Shown here one piece after another: positions 9,001 to 16,888 of a stretch of DNA of 64,000 nucleotides. Position 1 is the stretch's first letter. Each line of letters starts with the position of its first letter. The position numbers were made by a program, and so were the translations under genes. The DNA is from Qaidamihabitans albus (GTDB taxonomy: Bacteria; Actinomycetota; Actinomycetes; Mycobacteriales; Pseudonocardiaceae), in the NCBI RefSeq assembly GCF_016464705.1, contig NZ_JAEHOB010000016.1, positions 68,169 through 132,168 on the forward strand, written 5' to 3'. The notes beneath the pieces are model-generated. The model did not search any database. It worked only from the letters and a program-made list of their open reading frames with translations, and was not told the origin of the DNA.

Positions 9001-10073
9001 CGCGCGGGCAGGTTGCCGAGCGAGTCGGACAGGTCGATGAGCGTGACGCCGACCAGGCCTTCCTCCAGCAGGATCTGCTCCTCGCCGGTGACCTCGGCGT
9101 CGTCGATGACGATGACGACGTGCGGCTGGTCCGGCGCGGGGGTGGCGTTGCGGGAGAACCGCTGCCGGTCCCGCAGCTCCTCGTCCAGCCACGCCTCGAT
9201 CTGTGCCAGGGAGCCGGCCATCATCCGCAGCTGGCCGATGCCGTCGGACAGTGCGGGGTGCTGCACGTGCGGCAGCCACTTGGCCCACTCCCAGTCCTCC
9301 TTCGCCCGGCCCGCGGTGGCGACCGCGACCAGCACGTCGTCCGGGCTGTGGAAGGTGACCAGCTGCGCGATCATGGCCCTGGCCAGGCCACGGGTGAGCT
9401 CCCGTTCACCCTGCATGCCGACGGCGGCGAACCCGCGCAGCGTGATCTGCGTGGGCAGGTCAGGCACGATCGAGTGAGCGCGCACGAAGCGGCGCAGCGC
9501 CAGGGTCGCGATCGGCTCGAGCTCGTCGACGGGGCCGGTCTGCGGTGGCACGAGGCGGGTCGCCAGCCGGTGCGAGCTGCGCCCGACCCGCAGGTGCAGG
9601 AAGTCCTGGTCGCTCTGCCTGCGCTCCCACATGCGCCGGCTGGTGGCCAGCGACCAGAGGCTCTGCGGGTCCGGATGCACCCATTCCAGAGCCGCGCGCT
9701 GGTCGATCATCGCCTCGCGGGCGCGATCCCGCATCTGGCCGAGGTAGCGCAGGTAGTCCTTGCGGTCCTCGTTCATCTCGGCCTTCTTCTGGCCACCGCC
9801 ACGACCGCCGCCCGCGAACATGCCGACCATCGACATCATCATCATGAGCGGCATCATGAGGAAGAACGGGCTGCGGGCCATTCCGGCGTTGGCCGTGAAC
9901 ATGAAGACGACCATGCCGAGCATGGCGACCACCATGACCACGGGCATGAGCTTCATGAGGATGTTGCCCGGGATCGTCCTCGGCACCTCGGGAGGCGGCT
10001 CGAGGTGGACCTCCCCGCCCGGTGGGCGTGGAGCAGCAAGCCGTGGCGACCGCTTGAACTGCAGCGTGCTCAC
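6057..10073 (-). CDS. eccC: ESX secretion ATPase EccC (EccCa/EccCb fused)
   Basis: The motor of the type VII secretion complex, 1338 residues. Two transmembrane helices lie near residues 40-90 (PVVMVVAMLGMVVFMF and SPFFLMMPLMMMMSMVGMFA). Three FtsK/SpoIIIE-type ATPase domains follow, with P-loops GATGSGKSE (about 480), GGPQSGKST (about 845) and DGESGKTN (about 1140). The first domain also has an intact Walker B (FIVVDEFSELL). The single-chain form is typical of ESX-4 and of actinobacteria outside ESX-1. The start is a GTG at 10073 reading VSTLQFKRSPRLAAPRPPGG, with AGAGGGG about 7 bases upstream; the frame is open further upstream without family sequence. It diverges from eccD and is followed by the Hsp70-fusion gene. 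Confidence 0.97.
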   Translation of the reverse strand: MSTLQFKRSPRLAAPRPPGGEVHLEPPPEVPRTIPGNILMKLMPVVMVVAMLGMVVFMFTANAGMARSPFFLMMPLMMMMSMVGMFAGGGRGGGQKKAEMNEDRKDYLRYLGQMRDRAREAMIDQRAALEWVHPDPQSLWSLATSRRMWERRQSDQDFLHLRVGRSSHRLATRLVPPQTGPVDELEPIATLALRRFVRAHSIVPDLPTQITLRGFAAVGMQGERELTRGLARAMIAQLVTFHSPDDVLVAVATAGRAKEDWEWAKWLPHVQHPALSDGIGQLRMMAGSLAQIEAWLDEELRDRQRFSRNATPAPDQPHVVIVIDDAEVTGEEQILLEEGLVGVTLIDLSDSLGNLPARRGLRLVVEEERLGARSAGGVEWFGRPDRLSVIETEALARKLSPYRVGTATADDSEEQPLLSNPSLLELLGIPGDPMTFDVQQAWRPRPVRDRYRVPFGVGEYGQPVELDIKEAAMEGMGPHGLCIGATGSGKSEFLRTLVLGMLATHSSTSLNFVLVDFKGGATFLGLDKSPHVSAVITNLADEVTLVDRMKDALAGEMNRRQEALKNGGNFKNVWEYEKARENGADLDPLPALFIVVDEFSELLSAKPDFIDLFVAIGRLGRSLQMHMLLASQRLEEGKLRGLDSHLSYRIGLKTFSAAESRAAIGVPDAFELPSVPGGGFLKYDTSSLVRFKASYVSGPYRPAGIKQAAPGATVVRADKRPQLFVPDFVELPREPEPVPEPEVEQPQQPESEEAVEPSELDVIVSRLIGQGPPAHEVWLPPLNEPNSLDTLLPNLNPTEDRGLSPVGFFGNGRLQVPLGIVDRPYEQRRDPLWADFSGGSGHGAIVGGPQSGKSTMLRTLVMSMALTHTPEEAQFYCVDLGGGTLAALDGLPHVGGVAVARREPDKARRIVAELITLANERESRFGAMGIDSMNEFRNRKRRGEITAEQDPFGDAFLIVDGWRALRDDFEELEPQITKLAVQGLTYGVHVIISSNRWADIRPAIKDMLGTRFELRLGDPSESDIDRRVAVNVPPARPGRGLTRDKLHLLTGLPRIDGSSSGEDVGAGVADAVAKIKAAWHGRPAPQVRLLPDLLPYEELLAQDKYRDTKLVPIGVNEDELAPVYLDFNAEPHFLAYADGESGKTNLLRQIARGITDRYTKQEAVIILVDYRRTMLGFVEGDQLLGYAVSSNQLDGMIKDVAASMAKRLPGPDVTPQQLKERSWWTGPELFVIVDDYDLVATSTNNPLRPLSEYLAQAKDVGLHMVVARRTGGAARSGMDPIIGKLKEIAAPGVVMNGSKDEGQLLGNVKAGPMPPGRGIFVSRKTGRQLMQQSWIQPE

Positions 10074-10343
10074 CGAAAGACCCCTCTTCAACTCGGCAAC
10101 GGCGGCCAGTGGGTACGCGGCCGCTCCGTACGGTAGCGAACCGCGGGCCTCCGCCGACGACGACTGCCCGACCCGGTGCATTCACCCGAAGTGACCCCAC
10201 ATGCGGTCCGGGTGCGCTAATACTAGGGCGGCACTACGACACTGTGGGCCGGTTCGCCGAGGTTGCCGGTCCTTGCGCAGGTATTCCACCCGAGACGGTA
10301 TAAGTACCCTGCGGGCAATCTCTCCAGGTAGGGGGCGGAACAG
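10074..10343. promoter_or_regulatory. Divergent promoter region between eccC and eccD
   Basis: 270 bases serving two divergent units. A TATAAG box at 10299-10304 (+) lies 40 bases before the eccD GTG, with TTGCGC 20 bases upstream, a long spacing. On the minus strand a TAGTAT box (complement of 10220-10225) could serve eccC. Both are visual calls only. Confidence 0.35.
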
Positions 10344-11738
10344 GTGGCAACGGGCACGACGGTATTCAGCAGGGTCACGGTGGTGGCACCGCGCACCCGG
10401 ATAGACGTCGCGCTGCCGGCCGACGTGGCGGTGGCCGACCTGCTGCCGATGCTGCTGGAGATGGCCAAGGAGGTCACTCCGGACGGCGGCGCGCGGCACG
10501 GCGGCTGGGCCCTGGCAAAGCTCGGCGACGGGCCGCTGGACCCGAGCCGGACGCTGGCGTCCCTCGGCGTAGTCGACGGCGAGTTGCTGCAGCTGCGCAA
10601 GCGTAACGAGAACCCGCCGCCGCCACTGTACGACGACGTGGTCGACGCCATCGCGGAGTCCGACCCGGACAGCTTCCGGCCGTGGACGAAGGAGACCGCC
10701 CAGCGCATCGGGCACATCGCGGGCGGGCTGGCGCTGTTCAGCGCGGCGCTGGCCCTGTTCTTCGGCGGCCCCCTCTTCGGCGGCAACGGCCTGGCCGCGG
10801 CGATCACCGCCGGGGTCGGCGCGATCGCGTGTGTCGCGGTCGGCGCGACGTTGGCGAAGGCGTACCAAGCCGAGTCGACCGGGGTGCTGATCGCCGCTGC
10901 CGGCGGGTTGCCGTTCGCCTTCGTCAGCGGCTTCTACATCGTGCCGGGCGTGTCGGTGCGAGCGAACCTCCTGCTGGCCAGCGCCCTCGTCGTCGTGGTC
11001 GCGGCCGTCTGCATCCTCGTCATGGGCGCGGGCATCACGACGTTCATCGCCGCGGCGACGGCGGGGGTGCTCGGCCTGCTGGCGTTCCTGTTCGCCACGT
11101 TGATCGCGCACCCGGCGCCCGGTATCGCCGCGGGCACCGCGGCTGTTGCGCTGGCCGTCATCTCGGTGCTGCCGAGGGCCACGATCTGGCTGGCGAAACT
11201 TCCGCTGCCGCACGTGCCGGGAACCGCCGAGGAGCTCAAGGAGGACTCCGGCTTCCCCGACTACACCTCGATCGAGCGCCGGACCAGCGTCGCGCACAAC
11301 TACATGACCGGTCTGCTGATCGGCTGCGGTTCGGCGACCGCGGTGGCCGCGATCGTCACGGCGAGCGCGCCGAGCGTGTTCGGGATCATCACCGGCATCG
11401 TCGCGACGCTGGTGCTGCTGCTGCGGGCCCGCACGTACGCCAACGGCGGCCAGGCAGTCGCCCTGCTCACCACGGGGATGGTCTCAGCGGGCGGGATCCT
11501 GCTCGGCTGGATGTGGAACGAGGATCCCCTGGGCCGGGTGATCTGGGTGTTCGGCGCGTTCGTCCTGATCGCCGCGGCCGCGCTGGTCGTCGGGGTGATT
11601 TTCCCGAACCAGCGCTTCTCGCCGCCGATGCGGCGCACGGTCGAGATCATCGAGGCCATCTGCATCGCGACCGTGCTGCCGCTCGCGCTCGCGGTGATGG
11701 GCCTGTACTCGACGCTGCGCCACCTCGACATCGGATGA
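10344..11738 (+). CDS. eccD: ESX membrane channel protein EccD
   Basis: The polytopic core of the type VII inner-membrane complex, 464 residues. Residues 1-90 form the ubiquitin-like cytosolic domain (TTVFSRVTVVAPRTRIDVAL through GVVDGELLQLR). About eleven hydrophobic helices follow from residue 125 to the end. In ESX structures EccD dimers surround the membrane pore. The start is a GTG preceded by GGGGGCGGAAC. The stop overlaps the mycP start by 4 nt (ATGA), indicating coupled translation. The eccD-mycP order matches mycobacterial ESX-4. Confidence 0.95.
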   Translation: MATGTTVFSRVTVVAPRTRIDVALPADVAVADLLPMLLEMAKEVTPDGGARHGGWALAKLGDGPLDPSRTLASLGVVDGELLQLRKRNENPPPPLYDDVVDAIAESDPDSFRPWTKETAQRIGHIAGGLALFSAALALFFGGPLFGGNGLAAAITAGVGAIACVAVGATLAKAYQAESTGVLIAAAGGLPFAFVSGFYIVPGVSVRANLLLASALVVVVAAVCILVMGAGITTFIAAATAGVLGLLAFLFATLIAHPAPGIAAGTAAVALAVISVLPRATIWLAKLPLPHVPGTAEELKEDSGFPDYTSIERRTSVAHNYMTGLLIGCGSATAVAAIVTASAPSVFGIITGIVATLVLLLRARTYANGGQAVALLTTGMVSAGGILLGWMWNEDPLGRVIWVFGAFVLIAAAALVVGVIFPNQRFSPPMRRTVEIIEAICIATVLPLALAVMGLYSTLRHLDIG

Positions 11739-13357
11739 GCACGCGCATGGGGGCACCGGGGCCGATCACCAGGACCGCGGCGGCGCTGCTGGCCGGCACG
11801 ATCGGCGTCCTCGTGCCGGGGACCGCACCGTTGCCCGCGGCGGCCCAGTCGATCTCACCGGACGACGGCGGCTACTACAAGGAGCCGCCGCCGGTCGACC
11901 TGGGTCTGCTGCCGCAGGACACCGGGCAGCCGGACCAGAACTACGCGCAGAAGACCGGTTGCGTCGAGCGTGACCTCGACAACAACGTCGTTCTGAAGAA
12001 CAAGCCGTGGGGCCAGCAGTTCCTGCGGCTCGACGACGTGCACCAGCTGATGAACAGCACGGTCGGCTCGGCGGGCAAGGATGCGAACGGGAACCCGATC
12101 CGGGTCGCCGTGATCGACACCGGGGTCACCGCGACCCATCCGTTCTTCGAGGGCCGGGTCACCGGGGGCGGCGACTATGTCCAGACCAAGCCGGCCGGCC
12201 CGGGGCTGGAGGACTGCGACGGGCACGGCACGGAGGTCGCCGGGATCATCGCGGCGGACACCCCCGACAACATCGGCTTCACGGGCATGGCGCCGGACGC
12301 GCAGATCGTGTCGATCCGGCAGTCCAGCCAGGCGTACGAGCCGGACGACTCGGCGACGGAAACCACGCCGGACACCGGCGGCGAGCCCGGCGAGGGTGAT
12401 CCGGCCGACGGCGAGGGCGGCGAAGGTGAAGGCGGCGAGGGCGACGGGCAGGCCCAGCCGAACGCGCTTCGCGCACCCGACGCCGGCGAGGCGACCGCGC
12501 CCGGGCAGAACGGCCGGACCCAGGATCAGGAGGGGTCGGCCGGCAACCTGAGCACGCTGGCCCAGGCGGTCGTCAACGCCACCAACCAGGGCGTGCAGGT
12601 GATGAACCTGTCGATCAACAACTGCCGGGCCGCCGACGGCACGATCACCCCCGGCGAGCAGGCGCTGCAGGCCGCGGTGCGCAATGCCGTGGACAGGAAC
12701 GTGGTCGTGGTCACCGCGGCGGGCAACACCGGTGACAGCTGTGAGCAGAACACCGGCGATCCCAACACCCCGCAGACGATCGTCACACCGCCGTGGTTCG
12801 CCGACGACGTGCTGTCGGTGGCGGCGATCGACGAGAACGGCAGCGTCGCCGACTTCAGCGTGCGCGGCCCGTGGGTCAGCGTGGCCGCCCCTGGAACGAA
12901 GATCATCTCGCTCGATCCGGCGCAGGGTTCCGGCGGACTGGCGAACCTGACGATCGAGAACGGCGAGTCGCAGCCGATCCGCGGCACGAGCTTCGCCGCG
13001 CCGTACGTGGCGGGGCTCGCGGCGCTGGTGCGGGCCAAGTTTCCCGACCTCACCGCACGTCAGGTGATGAACCGCATCACGAGCACGGCGCAACACCCGG
13101 CGGCACCGGGTGGGCGGGACAACTTCGTCGGCCACGGTGTGATCGACCCGATGGCGGCGCTGACGGCGACCGTTCCGGAAGAGGAGGGCGAGTCATCCGC
13201 CGCCGCTGTGGCGCTGCCATCGGATCTGCCGCCCGCGAACAATCGCGACTGGACCCCGGTGATCGTGGCGCTCGCCGGCTCGGGCGGCGCACTGGCCGCC
13301 TTGATCATCGCCCTGTTCGTAGTGCACACCATCCGCCGCAACCGCCGGCCCGCGTAG
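11735..13357 (+). CDS. mycP: Mycosin, ESX subtilisin-like serine protease
   Basis: Membrane-anchored S8 protease that associates with and stabilises the ESX complex; 540 residues. A signal peptide (about 10-38) precedes the catalytic domain. The triad is visible: Asp in VAVIDTGVTATHPF, His in DGHGTEVAGIIA and Ser in GTSFAAPYVAGLAALV. A C-terminal transmembrane helix (about 507-530) ends in positively charged residues. A low-complexity acidic Gly/Glu/Pro insertion of about 55 residues (positions 12360-12530) interrupts the catalytic domain between His and Ser, where mycosins carry variable surface loops. The ATG overlaps the eccD stop. The same frame is open about 1 kb upstream inside eccD, but that part is a shadow. 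Confidence 0.95.
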   Translation: MSTRMGAPGPITRTAAALLAGTIGVLVPGTAPLPAAAQSISPDDGGYYKEPPPVDLGLLPQDTGQPDQNYAQKTGCVERDLDNNVVLKNKPWGQQFLRLDDVHQLMNSTVGSAGKDANGNPIRVAVIDTGVTATHPFFEGRVTGGGDYVQTKPAGPGLEDCDGHGTEVAGIIAADTPDNIGFTGMAPDAQIVSIRQSSQAYEPDDSATETTPDTGGEPGEGDPADGEGGEGEGGEGDGQAQPNALRAPDAGEATAPGQNGRTQDQEGSAGNLSTLAQAVVNATNQGVQVMNLSINNCRAADGTITPGEQALQAAVRNAVDRNVVVVTAAGNTGDSCEQNTGDPNTPQTIVTPPWFADDVLSVAAIDENGSVADFSVRGPWVSVAAPGTKIISLDPAQGSGGLANLTIENGESQPIRGTSFAAPYVAGLAALVRAKFPDLTARQVMNRITSTAQHPAAPGGRDNFVGHGVIDPMAALTATVPEEEGESSAAAVALPSDLPPANNRDWTPVIVALAGSGGALAALIIALFVVHTIRRNRRPA

Positions 13358-13359
13358 CC

Positions 13360-13412
13360 GCCTTTTGCGGGCTGAGTGCACTGCCGAGCGGTGCACTCAG
13401 CCCGCAAAAGGC
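13360..13412. repeat. Two exactly complementary repeat units forming a 22-bp hairpin
   Basis: Arms 13360-13381 and 13391-13412 are perfect reverse complements over 22 bp, with a 9-base loop (TGCCGAGCG). Each arm is itself one repeat unit (half-sites GCAAAAGGCA and GCTGAGTGCA around a GG or CC centre). It begins 3 bases after the mycP stop, in the convergent mycP-eccB gap, so it is also the best candidate terminator for both units. Confidence 0.9.
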
Positions 13413-13562
13413 AGCGTCGGCGGGGTGGTTCCCTTGTTCGGGACCGGCGTCGCGGTCCCCTCAGTAGGCCGCCGCGGACGGCCGAGGTGAGCACCCTCGG
13501 GATGCGGGTCCCCGGCACCGGCCGGGAGGCGCCTCGTCCGCGAAGGCCAGGCACGCCGGGCG

Positions 13563-13584
13563 TGCCTTTAGCGGGCTAAATGCA
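13563..13584. repeat. Single palindromic repeat unit
   Basis: TGCCTTTAGC-GG-GCTAAATGC, a member of the dispersed family. It lies 64 bases from the eccB stop in the same convergent gap as the hairpin at 13360-13412. Confidence 0.85.
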
Positions 13585-13647
13585 CCGCGGCGCCACCCGG
13601 ACCCGGCAAGTGCCTCCGTGGACTCTCTCTCCAGAGCGCGAGGCGGT

Positions 13648-15264
13648 TCAGTTGCCGCCAGCGGCCGCCTGCTCCTCGGGGTTCTCGAACGTGCCGGCAT
13701 CCGGATCGATCGGCACGGCATCGAACGTGCGCATCACATCCTGGGTGTTCAGCGACGCCCCAACGGGCAGCAGCTTCAGAATCGCCTCCGGAGCCGGATC
13801 CTGGTTGCCGAGGCCCAGACCCTGCGCCGTGGCGAGGTCAGGCACGCCATAGCGCATGCCCCGGTCCGAAACCAGCTGGATGTTGCCCCGGCCGAAGGTG
13901 TCGCTCGTGGTCGCAGAGCGGACCACGGCGGCAAAGCCAGGCTTCATGTAGAAGTGGTCGACCTTCCAGCCGTCGGGGCCAGGCGAGCCGATATCGACAA
14001 CCTGCGGGTTGTTCTGGGCGTCCTTCGGGCCCGGCAACAGACTGCCCACGTACACCGCCGTCTGGCTGTCCTCGTTGGCGCCGTCTCCCTTGACGGTCCA
14101 TCCGAGACAGCCGACCGGGTATCGCGCGGGATCCAGCACGGTCGGCACGGTCTGCGGGTAATGGCCGACGTCCAGGTAGTCGGGGTCACCCTCGCCGACC
14201 TCCGGGAGATTCCGAAGCTCATCCGGGGCCACGCTCGGCATGCTGTCGGCCGAGGTCTCCGTGTTCTCGAAGCGAAGCATCTCGGCCACCGCCTGCGAGA
14301 CCTCCTGGACACCGTTCCTGGTGACGACGTGATAAGTCGTGCTGTCGGTCCGCGCGGTGGAGAACACGGTGCCGACGTTGAACGACTCGACGTCGTAGCC
14401 ACTCGGCGAACTGCCCGCTCCATCGATCACCGGCGCCTTGAGGTCGCCGACGGCGGGGATGGCGTTGAGCAATCCCATCGAGATGTTGCGCGAATCGTCC
14501 GGATCCAGCCGGAGCGCGTTACGGACCGAGCTCTTCGACAGATCCACCTCGGCCCGCACCGCGTTCGCGGTCTGGTTCGGTCCACCACCCTGCCGATAGA
14601 TCAGATAGCTCTTGCCGTTCTCTGCGGTGACCAGGATCGACTCGTCCTGCCCGAGTTCCTGCCCGAGATCCGGCAGCCCGGCGAAGACGGTGGTCTCCGT
14701 CGTCGCCTGTTCGAGCGCGACCGAGGACGGCAGGCTCCGGTCGATCTTGGTTTCGTCACAGACGGCCCAGTCGCGCGAGATCCGCTGGTCCTCGGTGGGC
14801 AGCAGCTCGGGACCGTTGGGAATGCCGTGGAGCCGGCCACGCGGGATGTCCTTGAGCTGCTCGTCGGGCACGACGCTGGCTTCCGCGACCTCGGCCGCGC
14901 CACCCCCCTGGGCTGCGCCCCCCTCGCCCTGCTGCCGCGCCATGAGGATCAGGCGCGCGGATGCGAGGTTGAAGGTCGGGACCAGCTTCTTGGGGTTCTC
15001 GGTCACCACGTAGACGGAGCCGGACTGCTCGCCGATGACAATCCCCGAATCGGGTGGTGTGGGCGCCGGTTTGAAAAACCCGAAAATCACGAAGCCGAGC
15101 ATGGCGATCGCGCTCAACACGACACCGACAAGTGTGGCGCGGGAGTGTGTGCGCATGGGGTCATGCAGCATCACGGCATCCCTGCGGACCAGCGCGGACT
15201 GCATGCGCCGGAGCACGAACTGATACGCCTGGACTTGTGACTTCGTCGTGGGTGTTGACGGCAT
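13648..15264 (-). CDS. eccB: ESX membrane complex protein EccB
   Basis: Periplasmic-facing core component of the type VII complex, 538 residues. The short cytosolic N-terminus has the EccB signature TKSQVQAYQFVLRRMQSALVRRD. One transmembrane helix follows at about 45-65 (LVGVVLSAIAMLGFVIFGFF), then a large extracytoplasmic part of repeated R1-R6-type modules ending near residue 500. Two Cys (CDETKID and GCLGWTV) could pair, as in EccB structures. The ATG at 15264 matches the family start MPSTPTTKSQ; the frame stays open upstream without similarity. It is a single-gene unit converging on mycP and diverging from eccE. Confidence 0.95.
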   Translation of the reverse strand: MPSTPTTKSQVQAYQFVLRRMQSALVRRDAVMLHDPMRTHSRATLVGVVLSAIAMLGFVIFGFFKPAPTPPDSGIVIGEQSGSVYVVTENPKKLVPTFNLASARLILMARQQGEGGAAQGGGAAEVAEASVVPDEQLKDIPRGRLHGIPNGPELLPTEDQRISRDWAVCDETKIDRSLPSSVALEQATTETTVFAGLPDLGQELGQDESILVTAENGKSYLIYRQGGGPNQTANAVRAEVDLSKSSVRNALRLDPDDSRNISMGLLNAIPAVGDLKAPVIDGAGSSPSGYDVESFNVGTVFSTARTDSTTYHVVTRNGVQEVSQAVAEMLRFENTETSADSMPSVAPDELRNLPEVGEGDPDYLDVGHYPQTVPTVLDPARYPVGCLGWTVKGDGANEDSQTAVYVGSLLPGPKDAQNNPQVVDIGSPGPDGWKVDHFYMKPGFAAVVRSATTSDTFGRGNIQLVSDRGMRYGVPDLATAQGLGLGNQDPAPEAILKLLPVGASLNTQDVMRTFDAVPIDPDAGTFENPEEQAAAGGN

Positions 15265-15418
15265 TCTCGACCTACAGCTCTCCCAGTCGCGGTACGGTTC
15301 CGCAGGATAGCCGTACGGGGACCGTCTGGTGTTGGTTTCTACCAACTCCGGTCGGCCCCCGGCCTGTCGGGACCGGCTATCGGCTCAGTTGCACGAACTA
15401 GGGGAAGAGAACGAGCGG

Positions 15419-16888
15419 ATGTCCGTCACCACTCCTCCACGTCGGACGGGCCCGCCGCCAGGGTCCCAGCCCCCTCCGGGGCGTCCTCCGGGCCCACCAC
15501 AGCGCCCGGGCGGACCCGGCGGACACGGCGGTGGGCCGAACGGCCCCGGTGGACCGCGTGGACCCGGCGGGCCTGGTGGACCGGGAGGACCCGGCGGACC
15601 TCCGCCTGGTCAGCCACCTCCCCGGCCTGGAGGAGCTCCACGTCCCGCTCCTGTCGCGCCGCCGGCTCGGCGGCGCAGGTTCGGGGCGAGCCTTGGCCCG
15701 CTGCCCGTGGTCAACGTCGTGGTGCTGGAGATCGGCCTCGCGCTCGGCCTGCTTCTTCTCGCGATCAACGAGTCGCTGCTGTACGTCGCGGTCGGCGTCG
15801 CCGCGGTGGCCCTGATCATCGCGCTGCTGCGGTGGAAGGGCCAGTGGTTCACCCAGTTGGCTGGTCTTATTGCGCGCTACACCTTTCGGTCACACGATCG
15901 CGTGGCCACGCCGCCCGCACCGGCCAGCTTGGAGGCGATCGCGGCCGAGGACGACGGCGCCACCGGGCCGGACGACGCCCGCGTGAGCCTGCTCAGGCTG
16001 GCGATTCCGGATCTGGTCGTGGCGCACGGTAAGGATCACGAACACCAGCAGGTCGGTCTCGCCTGGCACGAAGGAACCTGGACGGCGGTGCTGCTGGTGG
16101 AACCCGCACCCGCGTTGATCACGCAGGCCGGTGGTGCTCCGAGCCTCCCGTTGTCCGCCCTCGCGCCGTGCCTCGAGGATCGCGGAGTCGTCCTGGACTC
16201 GATTCAGATGCTCTGGCACTGCTACCCCGGCAGCGCTGCGCTGCCGTCGGACTCCCCCGCGCTCAGCTCCTACATGGAGGTGCTCGGGCCGCTGCCGGCC
16301 GCGGCGAGGCGCACGACCTGGATCGCGGTCCGGCTGGACCCCAAACGATGCCCGTCGGCGGTCCGGGAGCGCGGCGGCGGTGTCGTTGGAGCACACCGTG
16401 CGCTGATCGGTGCGCTGTCGCGGGTGCGCAACGCGCTGGAATCGCGAGGCGTCCCGACGCGCCCGCTCGATCCGGATGAGCTCCTGCGCGCGGGGATCTC
16501 CGCCGCCGAGCTCACCGGCGTAGCCGGCTCTGGAGTCAAGGTCACGATGCAGGAGCGGTGGACCGGCGTGTCGGCGGCAGGGATCGGGCACGCGAGCTAC
16601 GCGATCACCGGCTGGCCGAAGGGCAAGATCACGAACAGCCTCAATGCGCTGACCAGCGTGCGTGCACTCTCCGCGACGGTCGCCATGTCGATTTCGCCCG
16701 CCACAGACGAAGGACAGATCGGGCTTCGTGGTGTTGTCCGGCTCAGCGCGCGGAACCCGCGTGAGCTGGATGCGGCCGATCAGCGGCTCACGAGCACCGC
16801 CGAACGGCTCGGCGTCACGCTCACACCGTTGCGAGGCAGGCAGGCCGCCAGCTTCGCCGCCACGTTGCCGATGGGAGGCACGGCATGA
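15419..16888 (+). CDS. eccE: ESX membrane protein EccE
   Basis: Peripheral subunit of the ESX inner-membrane complex, 489 residues. The first 80 residues are a Gly/Pro-rich low-complexity tail. Two closely spaced transmembrane helices follow at about 98-145 (LPVVNVVVLEIGLALGLLLL and the next hydrophobic stretch), then the cytosolic EccE domain with RWKGQWFTQLAGLIARY. The ATG at 15419 is preceded by AGGGGAAGAG. The stop overlaps the next gene by 4 nt. M. tuberculosis ESX-4 lacks EccE, so this locus is of the fuller ESX-4 type. The 154-base gap to eccB contains the divergent promoters. Confidence 0.9.
   Translation: MSVTTPPRRTGPPPGSQPPPGRPPGPPQRPGGPGGHGGGPNGPGGPRGPGGPGGPGGPGGPPPGQPPPRPGGAPRPAPVAPPARRRRFGASLGPLPVVNVVVLEIGLALGLLLLAINESLLYVAVGVAAVALIIALLRWKGQWFTQLAGLIARYTFRSHDRVATPPAPASLEAIAAEDDGATGPDDARVSLLRLAIPDLVVAHGKDHEHQQVGLAWHEGTWTAVLLVEPAPALITQAGGAPSLPLSALAPCLEDRGVVLDSIQMLWHCYPGSAALPSDSPALSSYMEVLGPLPAAARRTTWIAVRLDPKRCPSAVRERGGGVVGAHRALIGALSRVRNALESRGVPTRPLDPDELLRAGISAAELTGVAGSGVKVTMQERWTGVSAAGIGHASYAITGWPKGKITNSLNALTSVRALSATVAMSISPATDEGQIGLRGVVRLSARNPRELDAADQRLTSTAERLGVTLTPLRGRQAASFAATLPMGGTA

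Noticed and set aside
10682..11734. Upstream extension of mycP through eccD in another frame
   Set aside because: The extension reads as Arg/Gly-rich shadow of eccD. The signal peptide and ATGA overlap place the mycP start at 11735.
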